From: Methylococcales bacterium
Lineage (GTDB): Bacteria; Pseudomonadota; Gammaproteobacteria; Methylococcales; Methylomonadaceae
DNA: 6,959 nt
NCBI GenBank assembly: GCA_023146575.1
Contig: JAGLBU010000093.1
Location: 1 to 6,959, forward strand
Direction of reading: 5' to 3'
The notes under the pieces were generated by a model, which did no database searches, was not told where the DNA came from, and saw only the letters and a program-made list of their open reading frames with translations. The position numbers and the translations under genes were made by a program. Positions 6,871 through 6,959 of the stretch are shown here, piece by piece; position 1 is the first letter of the stretch; the number at the start of each line of letters is the position of its first letter.

Positions 6871-6959
6871 AATTGATTACGCACAGAATTTAGTTAAAAT
6901 TTAAGTCTTAAAACAAGCGCAATCCTGCCATTAAAGTCCTTAAAAATCAATTAAATCAA
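6871..6959 (-). promoter_or_regulatory. Upstream region of the MscS-like gene, with a 6-1-6 palindrome
   Basis: The 89 bases ahead of the start are AT-rich. TTTAAG (6900-6905) and CTTAAA (6907-6912) form a perfect inverted repeat around one base, centred 36 bases upstream of the ATG, where an operator could sit. Weak -35/-10 pairs can be drawn across it on the minus strand (for example TTGCGC, 17 bases, TTTTAA), but none is convincing. At the extreme right edge the minus-strand frames are too short to tell whether an upstream gene ends here. Confidence 0.25.

Noticed and set aside
6908..6959. Possible C-terminal end of an upstream minus-strand gene (frames reading ...NGRIALVLRLKF or MAGLRLF before a stop, like an outer-membrane barrel end)
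   Set aside because: Stops interrupt these frames within the last 50 bases of the window, so the open stretches are under 20 codons and cannot be told from chance.
1..6959. CRISPR array, tRNA or rRNA genes, toxin-antitoxin or defence operon
   Set aside because: I found no regularly spaced repeats, no cloverleaf or rRNA-like sequence, and no pair of small overlapping genes.

Overview
The window reads as an AT-rich bacterial chromosome segment with low-GC coding sequence, TAA stops and Gram-negative protein types: a tripartite-type RND efflux permease and a MscS-like channel with a cleavable signal peptide and a large periplasmic region. This fits a gammaproteobacterium, perhaps in the range of AT-rich methanotrophs or sulfur oxidisers. 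The taxonomic guess is inference and weak; no rRNA, tRNA or lineage marker is present.

Layout. Positions 1-2364 (+) hold the C-terminal three quarters of an RND-superfamily inner-membrane efflux permease whose start lies before the window. Positions 2365-2775 are a 411-bp gap. It contains a degenerate GC-rich hairpin just after the RND stop, a very short ORF with a Shine-Dalgarno-like sequence that looks like a frameshifted gene relic, a small hairpin, and a TTGGG/ATAATT repeat cluster ahead of the next gene. Positions 2776-4188 (+) encode a 470-residue soluble protein of a conserved but functionally uncharacterised type. Positions 4189-4569 are a convergent intergenic gap with a structured, locally GC-rich island (about 4268-4326) and a further imperfect hairpin. 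Positions 4570-6870 (-) encode a 766-residue, signal-peptide-bearing, coiled-coil-rich MscS-like mechanosensitive channel protein. The last 89 bp are its upstream region.

The three main genes are not an obvious operon. The first two are co-directional but separated by more than 400 bp, and the third is convergent. All that links them is a loose envelope theme (drug or solute efflux, osmotic release). I see no defence system, CRISPR array, intact mobile element or RNA gene. The best lead for something undescribed is the 470-residue protein, whose glycine-rich N-terminal motif does not match the catalytic signature of any enzyme family I can name with confidence. Second is the intergenic structured island, which looks like a dispersed repeat.
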